From: Paratinospora sagittata
Lineage: Eukaryota > Streptophyta > Magnoliopsida > Ranunculales > Menispermaceae
Assembly: GCA_035771175.1 (NCBI GenBank)
Contig: CM069599.1
Coordinates: 34,629,562 to 34,693,561 of the forward strand
Direction: 5' to 3'
DNA: 64,000 nucleotides
The translations under genes were made by a program, and so were the position numbers. Below the pieces are notes generated by a model. That model ran no database searches. It was given only the letters and a program-made list of their open reading frames with translations, and was not told where the DNA came from. Position 1 is the stretch's first letter; every line of letters begins with the position of its first letter. Shown here piece by piece: positions 1-11,964 of this stretch.

Positions 1-609
1 ATTTACAAGGGAAACAATTTGATCTATAATTTCTAATTTTTTCAAAAATTTCTATGGTGAACTATTTCAGTAAAGCTTGGCAAGGATATTTTAGAATCAA
101 TTTTATAATCTCTTAATGTTAATACAGCCTAATGACTCAAAGCTATTCATAATAAAATCCCAATCTACCTATAACTCCTACTATCCAAAAATACCAAAAC
201 TCCTAAAACAAATAAAATATTTAAAATAATATAACTCTAACATCCCATAATTCAGATGGAGTAAATATGAATAAACATTATGATTCCCTTATTTTAGAAG
301 CTCAATCGTTGAATAGGTTAGTAAATATAAAACAACTTGTAGGATCACCATTTCACATGATCACCGAGCTTGAGCTTCTCTCATTCTGCTTCAACTTCAA
401 CTCTTCTTGATATTTGCTTGGTACACTTTTCTTGCTTCTTCTTGCCATGCTTTTTCCCATGAAATTTATGTGACATAAAATCTCAATTTACCTCTTTAAC
501 TCCTAATATCTAAAATCATCAAAACTCAACACAAATAAAATACTTCCCTTAATGGGCATGTAGGTGAAAGACTCTTAACTTTGGTCCTTATGGGTTATGA
601 GCAAGAGTT
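1..609. other. Intergenic, left edge; no supported gene
   Basis: AT-rich sequence downstream of the PMI1-like gene. At about 360-480 the minus strand has a short Lys/Glu-rich reading frame containing WEKAWQEEARKVYQ, interrupted by stops. It may be a decayed exon but cannot be assigned. Confidence 0.3.
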
Positions 610-1837
610 CTAATAAACAATTTCAATATCAGGGTTCCTCACAAAATCCCAACACCTAAAGTTGCATTTTCTTCCATCACAATACCTCACTGACAGACTC
701 CACAGGTAATTCCCCAAATCTCTCTTCTTATTATTATCATCATTCAAACAAATTGCATCTTTAAAATCAGTAGAAATCCCAGCAACATGAACCCCATCAA
801 TATGAAACCCACTTCTCTCTTCCTCTTCTCCAGCACTTGCCTTCACTAATCCTACCATAACACTCCCAACATCTTCATACGCTTTCTCTGCATCTCTCAT
901 TTGCATCAGCATCACAAGAAAAATGCTTCCTTTACCTCTTTTTTTCTCATTTTGTTCCATAAACACCTCATTTTGTTTCACTTGTCTTGTGCCCATTTGT
1001 GTTCTTAACCCTTCAATACCCAAAATTTTCATCTTTTCCATTGAACCCAAAACAATAGCCTCCATGAAACCTCTTTCATTACCTTTTTGCACGGTACCCA
1101 TCTCTTTTTCTTCATTCTTATTCTTGTGGATATCACCCATTTGCATAGATTCAAGTAACCATCTGTTCAGATTCCGGGTACCCATTGATGCCATTCTTTG
1201 TAAAACCTGATAAAAAAAAATACAGAGATGATGACTTCAATGAAATAAATAATGGGCCAGAAAATTAGCTTCATATATTACAAATAATGAAAGTTCACGT
1301 GGGTTAGTCTCAATTTTTTTATTTTTTATTTTTTATTTTTTGTACCTGTGAAATTTCTGAACTTGATTCTGCTAGAAGGATTGCTGGAGCTGAAAATTGA
1401 ATTGCTAGTCTTCCCCAAGTTTTTTGTACCATTTTGATGTGATACAAGTAACCTCCGTCTCCAAGTCTAATGAGTTCATGATCAGGCCTAATATAATAAT
1501 GGTGACCCATGTTGGTTCCTCTGATGTTTTTAATGCAATCTGCAAGGCTCTTCTCAATGTTTATCCACTTTTCAAGCTGCTCAACTTCTTGTTCTAACTC
1601 ATGGGCTCTTCTCCAGTATGCTTTTACAGCTTCTTTACCATCAGTTAAGCAATTTTGAATTGTATAAGGGGTTTTGGGAGAAGAGGAAGAGAATTTCATT
1701 GAAAATTTTGAATGGCATAAATGGCGACGACAAGATAGATAGAAGGATCTTAGTGTTGAACAGTTGGTAGAAGAAACTACAATAGCAGGATTAAGATAAC
1801 GCTTCTTGTTTGATTTTGCTGTTGTTGTTGTTGCCAT
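610..1837 (-). CDS. Short PMI1/PMIR-like protein (plastid movement impaired 1 family), truncated form
   Basis: Two exons join in phase 0: 1837-1346 and 1206-610, giving 362 aa. The donor CACAG|GTACAA and the acceptor TTATCAG|GTTTTA are canonical. I chose the ATG at 1837 because the reading frame upstream of it has only a TTG. Residues 1-55 are rich in Ser, Thr, Lys and Arg and could be a plastid transit peptide. Residues 65-105 are a Glu-rich, probably coiled segment. From about residue 120 the protein carries landmarks of the PMI1/PMIR C-terminal half: RLGDGGY (124-130), QFSAPAILLAE (147-157), LQRMASMG (about 166-173), IEGLRTQMG (228-236), RDAEKAYEDVG (268-278), HIDGVHVAG (299-307), YLWSLSVR (331-338) and VRNPDI (353-358). 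Family members act in chloroplast and nuclear movement and are usually much longer (about 800-1,200 aa), with an N-terminal C2-type domain that is absent here. It is a truncated paralogue or a rearranged young gene. The family call is from remembered motifs; function is unknown. Confidence 0.6.
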
Positions 1838-1946
1838 CTTCAATGCAAATTCAGAGAGCTTCGTTCGAGAAAATTAATGGAGTAGTAATTTGTATTCAAG
1901 AAATCAAGAATTTCTATTCATAATTTCTTGGCACATTTTCTGGACA

Positions 1947-1957
1947 GTTTTTATATG
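1947..1957 (-). promoter_or_regulatory. Putative TATA box of the PMI1-like gene
   Basis: On the minus strand the sequence reads CATATAAAAACTG, a good plant TATA box about 110 bases upstream of the chosen ATG at 1837. The spacing fits a short 5' leader. No transcript evidence is available. Confidence 0.45.
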
Positions 1958-2377
1958 TGAGATTTGATTCAAAGTGTTTGAATTTAATTTGAATTTTGTA
2001 AAAAAATATCAAATCATCCCAACGGCCCTTGCTTGGTGGACACCCGTTCATATGTCATGGTAAAAGGTGATTGATAAAAGATAACTTTTTAAGATAAAAT
2101 GGAAAAAGAGACTTTAATAGATGTGATTAAAAATCTAAAAAATCTAAAAGAAATGATTCTGGGCATTGAAATAAAAACTGCAAATGCAATCCAAAATGCT
2201 TTTTGTAATTACTTACTGAATCGTTAAAATTGCTCCAATAAGCATTGTACAAAAACATTATTATTTGTAGCAGTGGCTCTAAATAGCTACCAAACTAAGA
2301 AAACTAGGAAGTCCTCTAATTAACTAAGTATAGATTAGATCTTATAAAAGGAAGAAGACAAGACAGTGATACACAGT

Positions 2378-4759
2378 TCAGGATCGATCAGGTGCTTCTT
2401 CTTCAGCATTTGATTTTCTCTTCCATGCAAACCAGCCCTTTTTCTTCAGCATCTCCTCAACTTCCTCAAAAGACATTCCTTTGGTTTCAGGTACAAATAA
2501 CGCGATAAACAATAACGCAACAATAGATACACTGGCGAAGATAAAAAACGTCCATGAAGAGCCAACGGTTTCCGTTAAAGTTAAAAACGATTGGCTCACT
2601 ATAAGATTTGAGATCCAATTGGCCATTGCAGCCATTCCTCCACAAATTCCTCTATGTCTCAGTGGATATATCTCTGAGTTCACAATCCAAGGTATTGTTC
2701 CCATTCCAGGTGCATATGATATGATATATGATGCTAGGAATATCAATGCAAGCCACCCAACATTACTTGGACACCCTGTGGTGTACCACTGGCGGCTTTC
2801 GCCATGGCATGCACCCTTTGAACTCTTTGAGGCATCCAAACATGCACCGGGATTTAGCTGGAAAAAATAAAAATAAAAAAAAGTTTAAGAAAACAACAAA
2901 TATTAGTTCATTCTTTAAGTGTAAAAACAGCAAAAATAGTAGAACTATGAGAATTATACATACAGTGCTTCCTTTATCAGCGCAAAAGCCACAATCCGGT
3001 GATGCAGCTAAGCAATTCATGCAGCTCCATTTTGAAGCGATCGGTGAGGTTAAGTAACTTGGGCAAGTGCTGTTTCCGAAATGTTTAGTTTCAATTTGAC
3101 TCACTTGTGGAGCTCGGTGAGCAGCAACTTCAAATACAGCAAATAGAGAATAAAGGCAGGCTATGATTCCAACCATACTGATGAGCAGCAATTTCCTTCT
3201 CCCATACTTATCCACCAAACCCATACTGATAATGGTACCAATGGCATTGAGGCCAGAAGTAATGAGAGAGAGCGCCATCGCAGTGCTGTTTGAAGCAAAT
3301 CCGGCTAATTGTACTATGGTCGGACTATAGTACATAACTGTGTTTATACCAACAAATTGTTGAGCAACTTGACAGCCAATTCCAGCTATGAGAGCTTTGC
3401 GTACAATGGCATTGCTCCATGCGTCCTTTACTTTTGAGAAGATGTTGCCAGCACCAACGCTACCTTCCTCAGCTATTTCAGCTTCAACTGATAACTTCAA
3501 TGCCTCCTCCTCTTGCTCAACTTCATCAGGGGTGTAGATTTTCTGCAATATTTCGCGAGCTTCGTCTTTCCTACCCTGTTAAATGAAGCCCATTGTACAT
3601 TAATGGAACTGAGGAATTAAAACTTCTCTCCTCCTAAAGTTTCTTACAGAACATTCAGATTTTACAGATAAAAGTAACAAACCTTTCTGTAGAGCCACCT
3701 TGGAGACTCAGGAAGGAACCAAAGCAATATGAATTGAACAAGGGCTGGGACACTGGCAACCCCGAGCATCCAACGCCAGGTTCCGGGTGCCTGAACCAAA
3801 TCCCAAAACAAAATCATGAATCAAACACTAGATGTTCATCAAAATTAACAAGGAAATGAGTACTTCTATTGCTTTGTTTATACCTTTGTGAAAGCCAAAT
3901 TAATGCAGTAGGCCAAGAACTGCCCTCCTGTGATGAGTAATCCATTTAGACCAACAAGGGCACCTCTAATTTTAGCAGGAGAAGCTTCTGATATATACAA
4001 AGGTGATGTCATGGAAGCCATTCCGACGCCAAGTCCAACAAAAATTCTTCCAACAATGATTACTATTGGCGTTGGAGCAACGGCCATGAGAATTGCACCA
4101 GCAAAAAACATGACATCAGCAATCAAAATCGATACTTTTCGACCAAATCTGTCATTTATCCAACCTCCAAGTGCAGCACCAAGTATAGCTCCTGCCACAG
4201 CCATGCTAACGATGGTTTCCTGTCAATTAAATCATTAGTGGGCATTCAATTCAAAAAATAACAGGGCTAAGGAGATTCAAATTTCAATGATAAGATTTCA
4301 GGCTTCGGTGAAGATGAAGTAAGATGAAGTGAAATATTGAGGTGGTTCTTCTTATACAAGCTTACTTGTAGCGACGTGCTTTTTGCAACGGATTCGAAGT
4401 CATCGCGAATGTAAAGAAGAGCACCAGAAATAACTCCTACAAACAAGTGGATACTTGATCAATTATAGTAAGATTTAAAAGTTTGGTATCATTCTCATAT
4501 CATCAAAACTAAAAAAAATCCAAAGACAGAATGTTTCCTCAGACAGAACCAAGTAATTTTCTCTATATGTAACTAATTATTCACGTTAAGGGGTCAGATA
4601 GTAACAAGATGAAATCAAATTACCTGTGTCATAGCCAAATAAAAGCCCTCCAATGCCGGCTGACAATGCAAGACGCAATATGTAAGGCCTAGTCCATGAC
4701 ATGCGAAGGCATTCTGTGAATTCTGTTCTATCAGCTTTATGTATAGCACCTTCCACCAT
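2378..4759 (-). CDS. INT2: Inositol transporter, INT2-type (copy A)
   Basis: Six coding exons: 4759-4624, 4436-4366, 4219-3884, 3790-3683, 3575-2964 and 2857-2378. Together they give 580 aa, the length of Arabidopsis INT2. All junctions are GT-AG and keep frame. It is a Major Facilitator Superfamily sugar-transporter-type protein with 12 expected membrane spans, predicted to carry myo-inositol or related cyclitols with H+ across the plasma membrane. Visible motifs are [12 protein letters not shown] near the N-terminus, DRFGRK in the first cytosolic loop, [10 protein letters not shown] at the end of exon 4, [21 protein letters not shown], and [18 protein letters not shown] at the C-terminus. 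Exons 5-6 encode the cysteine-rich PSI-like external loop ([16 protein letters not shown]) that separates INT2/INT4 from INT1. It forms a same-strand tandem pair with the copy at 11965-14704. No disabling change is seen. INT2 against INT4 rests on resemblance and exon-by-exon length. Confidence 0.93.
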
Positions 4760-4854
4760 CGTGGAAAAATCAGAAAGATGTGCTGCAAGTTCTCCTCTTC
4801 AAAATTATTGGAGTGAACAAACACACGAGTCTTTGAACAAATAGCTTCTGTTAC
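4760..4854 (-). other. 5' leader exon 2 of INT2 copy A (inferred)
   Basis: A splice acceptor (CCATGGCAG|GTAACAG on the minus strand) lies 95 bases upstream of the INT2-A start codon. No good TATA box sits directly above the ATG, so the leader is probably spliced, as in copy B. Confidence 0.4.
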
Positions 4855-5413
4855 CTGCCATGGATAAATATGAATTGAATTAACACAGCTAATTGACAAA
4901 AGCCAAGCTAATGTACTTAGCATTATGATTCATGAATATATGTAATGTGCCTACTTAGCAGCTCTGTTACATGGAATTTGAAAACATAAGGGAAGAAATA
5001 CAAAAAGGAGGTATCTCAGGGAAGCAAATAAACTCTAAAAATAGGGTATTATTTGAAATGATTTATTTATAGAATAAGTGAGTTTGAAAGTCTTAATAAA
5101 CAGAACAACTGAAACTGGTAGAACAGGAAAAGTCTATATTTTGTAGCAATTAGTTGCTAACAAACAAGAAAATGAACAGAAGACTAAGAAGAAAGCACTG
5201 AAGTTAGATATTAGTTGTGTATGTTAAAAATGATTTTTTTGTATAGTATAAGAAATTATATGGAAGACAATCAAAACATGCCTTGAACATGATTTTGAGA
5301 AAACCCACAAAGAAAAAAAGAAGCATAAATAAAAAACCAAAGAAATGAAAAAAGAAAAAGAAAAAACAAAACTTACTAATAAAAAAATAAAATAAAAAAA
5401 TCTTAAGACATAC

Positions 5414-5475
5414 CTATGATCTTGACCAAGTGAATCACAAAACGTTTTGTGCTTTGAGACTTCAATATATATTGT
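5414..5475 (-). promoter_or_regulatory. Putative proximal promoter and first leader exon of INT2 copy A
   Basis: The minus strand reads TATATAT (about 5466-5473), then about 50 bases, then the donor ATCATAG|GTATGT with its exon end at 5414. A leader intron 5413-4855 would join it to the exon carrying the ATG. A second candidate first exon lies upstream near 7241. Confidence 0.4.
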
Positions 5476-5479
5476 AGTC

Positions 5480-6548
5480 TTGGTATTTGAAAATAGAAAG
5501 TATTATTATTTTGCATATAATAATATATAAAGATTTGTATTTATTAGATGGATAAGAACTTATTTATTTTTCCTAGAAATTATCGATCTTGTTTTGATAT
5601 CATCATCAGTCAACCCATGAAAATTGATGGATTATTAATGACGATAAGTCCCCAAGAAAATTTGTTGTTATTAATGGGATATACAAATAATATTTTCCTT
5701 CTGTTATCGAAGAATAATTCGATTATCATGTGATTTTAAATGCATTTAAGGATAAATTGCCTACCAAAAATAGAAGATACGGATAATCTTATTATCCATA
5801 AAATCGGTAAAATAAAAAAATTACAATTAGAGTAAATAAAAAAGATTCTAAAAATAAAATTTAAATAAAAGAATACTAAAAATAAGCACATCAAATCATT
5901 AGCAGAGAGTTTGATTCGATTCATTCTATAAAATATTATATTGGAAAATTATGTGGGAATACTATTAAAAAAGGAATATAAGGGTACCTTTTGATGACTT
6001 GCTTATATCCATTAGAAACTTTGCAATCATGCATTTATATGACTGAAACTTTCCCATATACATATATATATCCTTAAATGTCTGCCATAACTTTACCATA
6101 TACATATATAAAGCCAAAATCTAATTTAAACATTGGATTAGGCATTTTGGATATAATATTGATATTTACTTATTATCAAAACATGATAGTTGGTGAGATA
6201 ATATTATGAGTTGTCAAACTAGACTAAACCTAACAATGAAGAGTGTCAAGTTTCAGAAAAATGTTTTGTTTATGATTCCGATATAATTTTTTGTATCTAA
6301 AAATCTGAAAACACGAAAAATGTGTTTGATTTGATGAAATCCGATAAACAGTTTTTCAAAATTTACAAGAAAAACATGTTTTCAAGAAACAACAAAATGT
6401 TGTTTTCTGAATTCATTTTTTGAGTTGTATTCTAATTTTCGGTTCATAAACCGAACGCATTCATAACCAAATCTTCATAAAAATCTAATAATACAAAAAA
6501 AAAGAAACTAAAGAAAAGGATAATTAGTATCATTAACAATAATAGCAA

Positions 6549-6579
<31 letters not shown>

Positions 6580-7235
6580 TTGAGAAAGGTAGGTGAGAAG
6601 GAAGAACTGGACTTAAAAAAAATATATATATTTTTTAAGTAACACTAAAAAGGTTAGAAACTGATAACATGTTAATTAAAGCCATGGGTATTCTGTGAGA
6701 TTAAAAGCAAACAATGGTAAGTGATTGAAACAACTAAAATAACTGAAAGATTTCAACAACAAAAACAAAGAAGAAGAAGCATTTCTTTTACATAAAAGAG
6801 CTCTAAAACATAAATTGAAATAGAGGGAGAATCTGATGATCATCTGACAGTAAAAACAAGCAAAACAGAAGGAATTATATTTACAGTAAAACATATATAA
6901 ATACACAGATGATCTTCAACCAAAAAAAAAAAAAAAAACGATCACAGTTCTTACATGATCTTTGCCAAAAGCTAAAAATACAAACCGATGAAAATCCATT
7001 ATTAAAAGTTTTCAAGTTCTTCGTCACTGATATAATACTTGCATTTCATTTAATAAAAGATCTTCTCATCATACTCATAGATTTCCTATTCACTAACTTC
7101 ATAAAAACTCATTAAAAATCCAATCTATCCGGGATTTAATACAATTATTATCATCATCATTATTAAGACCAAACAAACTAAATTAAACCAATCATAACAT
7201 GAAACAGAAGAAGAAGATGATGGATCAGAAAGAAA
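5480..7235. other. AT-rich intergenic or leader-intron sequence
   Basis: No coding region is supported. It holds a trinucleotide run (ATA)n at about 6546-6577 and a purine/A-rich run near 6920. If the distal start at 7241 is used, this is intron of INT2 copy A. Confidence 0.4.
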
Positions 7236-7240
7236 CTTAC

Positions 7241-7400
7241 AACAACAGTAACAATGCTGAGTGATCTTCTTCTCGGCGCTTCGGAAGTAAGAACAAAAAA
7301 ATTCTTAAAAAGAGATTAATTAATTATAATAGGCTCATAGATAGAGAGAGGTGATGTGATGAAAGAAGAGAGAAAGAGAGGTGTATATAAAGACGATAGA
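7241..7400 (-). promoter_or_regulatory. Alternative distal promoter/leader exon, minus strand (candidate)
   Basis: On the minus strand a TA-rich box (TTTATATACA, about 7383-7393) is followed by a CT-rich stretch typical of plant 5' leaders. A clean donor then follows (TTGTTGTT|GTAAGT, exon end 7241). It could be a distal start for INT2 copy A, with a 2.4-kb leader intron to the acceptor at 4855, or the first exon of an unseen noncoding transcript. Confidence 0.3.
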
Positions 7401-8490
7401 GGGCCGTGGTTTTATGTTCTTGACAGCGTAAGTTTCTATTTTTAAGACATTACCACACTAATACTTTCCATTTATATTCAGAAATACCTTCCCAACTCAC
7501 TTGCGCTAACCTTTTTCCAAACTTTTTTACCCTTTTTCTACTCCGAATACTCCTCTCCTTTCTCTGTTTTAGGCTTTTTGCCTCATCACCTACTCCCGGA
7601 TTTAGTTACTTATGCAACTACCTCCACCTCTTATTGCCACCGCATCAATCTACCGTTTTTGTCTCAAAACTGTTTCGTTTCTCTCGCACCCCTTTTCGTT
7701 CAGCCTAGTGTTCATATGCTCATTCCTCTAATAAATTTAACTTCTTAACCACTCTCCCAAAAATAAGTAACATGAAACCTCAATGTATTATTTAAAAAAA
7801 ATTAAATTCAGTAGATTAACTTAAAAATTGAATAAAAAATCTTAATACCCCGTCAGATTAACACATCTGGATGTGTATTATCCAGATATGTGTATTTGAT
7901 CAAACAGACGTGAGAGCACTTATGTTTAGTTTTAATACATATGTTTTTACAAGGCCTTAGCACTACTTTTTTTTTTTTTTTTTAAAGATAAATTTATAGC
8001 CCAACTAATATATTTTGCTTTTACATGTATGAAACATTGGGCCATATATATAAACTTATTAATTGGAGGAAAAATAATTGGTGAAAGGGAAAGTCTAAGA
8101 ATTTCTCACGTGCATTTTGACTGATTCAACTAACTTAGCCTAATATTTTGGTTTCAACTAATTTATTTTTTTGGAAAAAAGAGAATTATCCTAATATATA
8201 TGTTTGACTCTCTGCTCCAATGGGCCGTATGGTTTGGCCCACATGTAATATAATTGAGCTTTCTGAGACGTTTAGGGCTTGTTTGGCCTTCGATTTAAAA
8301 CTTGTTTTAGAGTTCATTTATAGAAAATAAGGAAAATAAATTTTGTGATATTCTTGTTTCCTTCCCTGATTTTAAAGTTAAACTTAGAAACAATTTTTGA
8401 AGGAATTTCAACTTAAAAATTTATTTTTTTTAGAATTCTTGAATTTAAAAAATAGAAAAAGAGTTTTTAATTAATTGCGTCCTTAATGGG
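7400..8490. other. Intergenic, no gene seen
   Basis: Mixed pyrimidine-rich and AT-rich DNA upstream of the distal start candidate. No reading frame or repeat structure stands out. Confidence 0.3.
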
Positions 8491-8494
8491 GTCT

Positions 8495-8905
8495 TAAAGA
8501 TTTTTATTGAGTTTCTATTTCTACCCACCAAATTTTCTCGTTCTACCAACCTAATTAATAAAACTTTCATGGTAATATTGGAGAAAAGGAAGAAATAGGT
8601 GAAAAGAAAAAATAGAAATAGAAGAAAGGAAAGAAGAAGAGTTGAGAAGAACAAAAAAATGAAAAAAATATTAATTAATCTGTTCATTTTAATTATAAAA
8701 TCTATTTTTATTGAGTTTCTATTTCTACCCACTTAATTAATAAAACTTTCATCATAATATCGGTGATGCAGCACTGCGAAGAGAAAATGAAGAAATAAAT
8801 GAAAAGAAAAAATAGAAATAGAAGAAAGGGAAAGAGAACAAGAAGAAGAACAAAATTAATAATTAATATTTTTTCATTCAATTAATTTGTTCATTCTAAT
8901 TATAA
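8495..8905. repeat. Imperfect tandem duplication, unit about 200 bp
   Basis: Two adjacent copies (about 8495-8700 and 8700-8905) share in order TTTTTATTGAGTTTCTATTT, CTACCCAC, TTAATTAATAAAACTTTCAT and a long purine-rich block beginning GAAGAAATA. The second copy differs by small deletions. No coding potential. Confidence 0.6.
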
Positions 8906-9554
8906 AACCTATTTTTATAGAAATCTACAATTCCTAACCTGTATCATACTATGATTTAGAAACTAAAATCCACTAAAATAAAACAATTAGAATCCTATTA
9001 AAATAAGTAATTAATCTCATAATAAAATAAATTACTTGAAATAATAATAATAATAATAATAAATATTTATTTTTATCTTGCATTAATTGAAGGACCAAAT
9101 AATATTGTTATTTATAGATTTCACCTAAGTTGGGCACGTGAAGAAAGTAATTAGATACAAGTGCTAAAATAGTATTGATCCAATAACATCTTTAGATAAC
9201 AGAAAAAGAAATAGTGAAGAGTCTTCAATGTCCTCACATGCGAAAGAAGCAATTGTTCAAGTTCACAAGAAGAGTGCTGGTCTATCCAATTGATACATCT
9301 ACATATAATATAGAATCTGCCCTTTCACCCTTTTTTGAATAAGGGCGTAAAGGGCGTGTTGAATATCTTAAAAGTCATACATGGGAACTCTACTTTTAGA
9401 CTTATATGACAAGAAGTTGATAAGGTTTCTTTCTAAGTTAATATTTAAGTTTCAAAATATTAAAATAGGAGCAATACCAATAAGCATTTTACTGATAATT
9501 GTAACTTATAAAAGGAAATCATAATATATATGAGACAAAAGTAACAATTGCGAT

Positions 9555-9895
9555 ATTTTTTATTTTTTTCGGGCTAGAAACAACACCCTTAAGCCTTCGT
9601 ATCTCCTAAATCCTAAACTCTTAAAAGACCCCGTATCCTTACCCGTGATATGTAAGGCCCTTTAGAAAATCACTAATCTCCATACCAACAAATTGATAAG
9701 AATGGTCTCGCCCCAAAGCCCACAGTCAGCCGAGTTTGTAAATTTCTCTCGTGAGTTAATGTACGATGTTTTCTCCTCTAAGAAACCTACGCCGTGAAAG
9801 CCTTTAGCTTAATAAAGTGTCTTATTATGACTTGAACCCTTGACCCCGTAAAATATACCTCGAGGCTTGACCACGTACCGTTGGCATACAAGTGT
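9555..9895 (-). mobile_element. SINE-like element (candidate)
   Basis: Read on the minus strand, the block begins with a tRNA-like head. It has a Pol III B-box-like GGGTTCAAGTC about 60 bases in, continues for about 330 bases of non-coding sequence, and ends in an A/T-rich tail. Overall base composition is less AT-rich than its surroundings. No clear target-site duplication was found, so the call is tentative. Confidence 0.35.
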
Positions 9896-10242
9896 CATAC
9901 TAAAAAAAAAAAAAAGGCTTTGGTACGCTTGACTTGTTGCTCTATGATTGATATAGTTTCATTATAATCAAGCTTTCTTATATAAGGAATAGGAGGAATT
10001 ATTGGGTCACTATTTTGGGTGCTACTAGAATTATTGTGTTGTAGCTTTCTTTTGCTTTTCTTTCTTAATTTCTTGTGTGAGCGTTTGACAAGTGAATCGA
10101 AGCAATTTGATGCCATAGCTTCATCAATCCACCGAGTATTGTTCATGTGAACAGTTCTCAAAGAGAGATTATATATTAAGATCACTCTAACGGGTCTAAT
10201 TACTACTTTCGCATGGAACAAAAACGAGAAAAGAATCTGCAA
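9895..10242 (-). CDS. Unrecognised small ORF or exon relic
   Basis: A 115-codon open frame rich in Lys, Arg and Ser, with WIDEAMASNCFDSLVKR followed by a basic KKLRKKSKRK tract. A possible splice acceptor (TTTTGCAG) lies just upstream. No start context, promoter or partner exon is visible, and the C-terminal end runs into a poly-T-derived Phe run. It may be a relic of a basic nuclear protein exon or chance. No function is assigned. Confidence 0.18.
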   Translation of the reverse strand: MQILFSFLFHAKVVIRPVRVILIYNLSLRTVHMNNTRWIDEAMASNCFDSLVKRSHKKLRKKSKRKLQHNNSSSTQNSDPIIPPIPYIRKLDYNETISIIEQQVKRTKAFFFFLV

Positions 10243-10370
10243 AATGACCTAAACAAACTTGAAGTAATTGTTTATTACCCCTGGTGTATTAATCAAGAAA
10301 AATATAACTACTTGTAATATAAATATCAACTGAAATTATATACCAAACTCAATGTAGCTGTAGAAAATAG

Positions 10371-11305
10371 TTTTGGAGATGTTCAGTAATCTAGTAATTT
10401 GAAGGATAGGAATGAGAAAGTTAAAGATTATGTGTTTATTTTTTTCTTTGATTTTTAATTTTTTTTTGTCAAAGTGGGAAATAGGAAAATAAAATTTCCA
10501 TCAATATAGGAAAGTGATTCCTATCCATTTTTAGAAAAGTGATTATGATAGCTTAACAAAAAAATGAAAATGATCACCATAGGAAAGTTTACAAAAAAAA
10601 AAAAAAAAATGACGCCATAAAAAATATAGTAATTTTATAAACTTTTAAAATGTATTTTAGAATTCAAAAAATAATTCATTATTTTTACTAAAAATTAAAA
10701 TTTTTTATTTTTACTAAAAATTCATTTTTTTTACCACAAAACAACTTTATTATTTTTATTAAAAAAAGTTCATTATTTTTATTAAAATATAAATTATGAA
10801 CTTTAAATTATGATATTAGTAAAAATTATGAAAAGATTTTTGGAGATGTTCAGTAATCTAGTAATTTGAAGGATAGGAATGAGAAAGTTAAATATTGCAT
10901 GTTTATTTTTTCCTTTGATTTTTAATTTTTTTTGTCAAAGTGGGAAATAGAATTATAAAATTTCCATTAATATAAGAAAGTGATTCCAATCCAAATAGGC
11001 GACCTTTACTATTGTTGGGAAAGTGATTATGATAGCTTAACCAAAAAATGAAAATGATCACCATAGGAAAGTCTACAAAAAAAAAAAAAAATGACACCAT
11101 AAAAAATATAGTAATTTTATAAACTTTTTAAATGTATTTTAGAATTGTAAAAATAATTTATTATTTTTTACTAAAAATTACTTTTTTTATTTTTATAAAA
11201 AATTATTTTTTTACCACAAAACAACTTTATTTTTTTTTTAAAAAAATCATTATTTTTATTAAAATATAAATTATGATATTAGTAAAAATTATGATATTTA
11301 ATATC
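10371..11305. repeat. Tandem segmental duplication, unit about 467 bp
   Basis: Two head-to-tail copies, about 10371-10837 and 10838-11305. Both start GGAGATGTTCAGTAATCTAG and share GAAGGATAGGAATGAGAAAG, GTCAAAGTGGGAAATAG, GAAAATGATCACCATAGGAA and the ACAACTTTAT block in the same order and spacing. Differences are mostly homopolymer length and single substitutions, so the duplication is fairly recent. Non-coding. Confidence 0.8.
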
Positions 11306-11964
11306 AATTTCAATAATTTAATAATTTTAAGTTATTTTATATAATTATATAAATTCCATAAAAATTTGAAAAATCGTATATTATTCCTATATGGAGTCAA
11401 ACATAATATATTATGACATTCCAAAAATAGTTGTTTAGGAACTTTTGATTCTCATTCTCATCCTTAGATTTTTGCTTATGTGTTGTGTCGACTGTCGAGT
11501 AGAGTACTATATTCTTATATTATAGAAAGTCTCATTAGACAAAATCTACTATTTGGGCTAATAATGCCATGGTATTTTATTTCATGAGGCAGCTAACCAG
11601 AGGCCTCTGCATGTTGTGCCATGGCATTTTATTTCACAAATATAAAGGACACTAACCAGAGGCCTCTGCATCAAAGATCAAAAGTTCAAAAACACAAGTA
11701 TAAAGGACACTTAACCATACTTCAATATGATAAAAATGTTCCTATAAGACATATGATTGTATAATATCTAATTAATAGTAGAACTGGCTGCAATGACTCT
11801 AATTAATAGCTATAACAACCAACAAAAATTTAAGTTTGAGAGTAAACTAAGATCGTTCAAACAAAAACAGACCCTCTAATGAACAAAAAACTATATATAT
11901 ATACCTGTTTATATAAGATCTCTATAGTTAATAACAAACTGAATCAGTATGTAGAGAGACATGT
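11306..11964. other. Intergenic, 3' of INT2 copy B
   Basis: AT-rich. It contains a short local duplication: CTAACCAGAGGCCTCTGCAT occurs at about 11593 and 11651, each near GCCATGG or TTTATTTCA motifs. No gene seen. Confidence 0.35.

Noticed and set aside
2763..3057. Continuation of INT2-A exon 5 past residue GST into intron sequence
   Set aside because: A GTATGT donor at 2963 and an acceptor at 2858 restore the family sequence; the read-through frame is intron.
4615..4923. A 102-codon minus-strand frame over the first INT2-A exon
   Set aside because: It is in the wrong frame; the correct frame starts [14 protein letters not shown] at 4759 and splices after GYDTG.
8445..8732. A 95-codon minus-strand hydrophobic frame
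   Set aside because: It arises from the purine-rich tandem duplication and contains the repeat twice.
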